Assembly: GCA_902783445.1 (NCBI GenBank)
Contig: CACZQX010000248.1
Location: 1-6,124, forward strand
From: an uncultured Lachnospiraceae bacterium
Lineage (GTDB): Bacteria > Bacillota > Clostridia > Lachnospirales > Lachnospiraceae
Reading direction: 5' to 3'
Length of the DNA stretch: 6,124 bases
Shown: piece after piece, positions 5,874-6,124 of the stretch
How the letters are laid out: the number at the start of each line of letters is the position of its first letter
Numbering within the stretch: position 1 is the stretch's first letter
The notes under the pieces: model-generated
The model's input: the letters and a program-made list of their open reading frames with translations, nothing else
The model's database searches: none
What the model was told of the DNA's origin: nothing
Translations under genes and position numbers: made by a program

Positions 5874-5902
5874 TAGAAAAAAAGCTTTTGAAGTGGTATA
5901 AT
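5874..5902 (+). promoter_or_regulatory. Promoter of the 49-residue membrane protein gene
   Basis: A perfect TATAAT at 5897-5902 is preceded by TGG, making an extended -10. A TAGAAA -35 at 5874-5879 (four of six matches) is spaced 17 bp away. Transcription would start near 5909, about 22 bases before the ATG at 5931, so the leader is short. A symmetric AAAAGCTTTT lies within the spacer. Confidence 0.72.
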
Positions 5903-5930
5903 ACTGCTATCAAATAAAAAAGAGGATAGT

Positions 5931-6080
5931 ATGAGTATTAAAGAAATAGCGGAAGAATTCAAAGTTGATTTCGAGCCCAAAACAAAACATAATATGTCCC
6001 TTAAGGATGTGCTGAGTGTTACCGCCTTATTGGTAGCGGGCTTGGCAGTCAGCATTTTTGTTTGTTGGCTTATTATCTGA
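5931..6080 (+). CDS. Uncharacterised single-pass membrane protein (49 aa)
   Basis: I do not recognise this gene. It encodes 49 residues from ATG to TGA. An AGAGG ribosome binding site (5921-5925) lies five bases before the ATG, a strong extended -10 promoter lies upstream, and an intrinsic terminator begins at the stop codon. Together these make a complete small transcription unit and argue for a real gene. The first 26 residues are charged and probably cytoplasmic, starting with a possible amphipathic helix (about residues 2-13, SIKEIAEEFKVD). Residues 27-49 form one hydrophobic helix reaching the C-terminus, with a single cysteine at position 45. There is no cleavable signal-peptide pattern, so N-in topology is likely. 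Function is unknown. Its divergent position to ribU does not by itself imply a link to riboflavin. Confidence 0.72.
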   Translation: MSIKEIAEEFKVDFEPKTKHNMSLKDVLSVTALLVAGLAVSIFVCWLII

Positions 6081-6107
6081 AATGATAGATTTTTCTATCA
6101 TTTTTTT
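6080..6107 (+). terminator. Intrinsic terminator after the 49-residue protein gene
   Basis: AAATGATAGA (6080-6089) pairs with TCTATCATTT (6094-6103) in a 10-bp stem with a TTTT loop. The T-run at 6101-6107 supports rightward termination. The stem is A/T-rich, and its first base is the last base of the gene's TGA stop. On the minus strand the T-run is short, so leftward termination would be weak. Confidence 0.82.
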
Positions 6108-6124
6108 ATTGCTTCCTTAACAGC
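6098..6124 (-). CDS. Possible C-terminal end of a further minus-strand gene (partial)
   Basis: Read leftward from the window end, the frame gives AVKEAIKK and then a TGA stop at 6100-6098. The other two minus frames stop within six codons. A lysine-rich end next to a hairpin fits a convergent neighbour, as at the two other convergent junctions here. Eight codons are far too few to identify a product, and this may be non-coding. Confidence 0.3.
   Translation of the reverse strand, partial: AVKEAIKK

Noticed and set aside
5846..6055. 69-codon open frame on the minus strand opposite the 49-residue gene
   Set aside because: It has no ribosome binding site and runs through both divergent promoters. 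The plus-strand frame has promoter, ribosome binding site and terminator in register.

Overview
The window reads as a low-GC Gram-positive genome, most likely Bacillota of class Clostridia (Lachnospiraceae or a relative). This is inferred from A/T-rich third positions, strong GGAGG-type ribosome binding sites, a FeoB paired with a small cysteine-rich membrane protein, an FMN-riboswitch-controlled RibU, and the Firmicutes type of nicotinate phosphoribosyltransferase. The sequence cannot fix genus or species. I see no insertion sequence, phage gene, CRISPR array, tRNA or rRNA.

Layout, left to right. (1) 1-2136 (+): ferrous iron transporter FeoB, missing only its extreme N-terminus at the window edge, followed by a 59-residue FeoB-associated Cys-rich membrane protein (2204-2383, +). 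(2) A 12-bp hairpin (2395-2422) separates these from a convergent PlsC-type 1-acylglycerol-3-phosphate acyltransferase (2428-3171, -). (3) A 278-bp divergent intergenic region carries a promoter and a structured leader for a nicotinate phosphoribosyltransferase (3450-4919, +). (4) A 13-bp bidirectional hairpin (4925-4955) separates it from a convergent riboflavin ECF transporter S-component RibU (4962-5642, -). RibU is preceded on its own strand by a transcription terminator and a complete FMN riboswitch (5713-5822). (5) A back-to-back promoter pair drives the riboswitch leftward and an unrecognised 49-residue single-pass membrane protein rightward (5931-6080, +). That gene ends in a terminator hairpin (6080-6107). 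The last 27 bases may be the C-terminus of one more minus-strand gene.

Transcription units alternate in orientation, with hairpins between convergent pairs and promoters between divergent pairs. Apart from feoB and its small partner, each gene therefore looks separately transcribed. A loose theme is acquisition of redox nutrients: Fe(II) by FeoB, niacin for NAD by the nicotinate phosphoribosyltransferase, and riboflavin for FMN/FAD by RibU. Nothing shows that they are co-regulated.

Most of the window is ordinary core metabolism and transport. The items most worth a second look are a possible pseudoknot that would cover the ribosome binding site of the nicotinate phosphoribosyltransferase, the 49-residue membrane protein, and the abutting divergent promoters next to the FMN riboswitch. 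I do not see convincing evidence of a wholly new multi-gene system.
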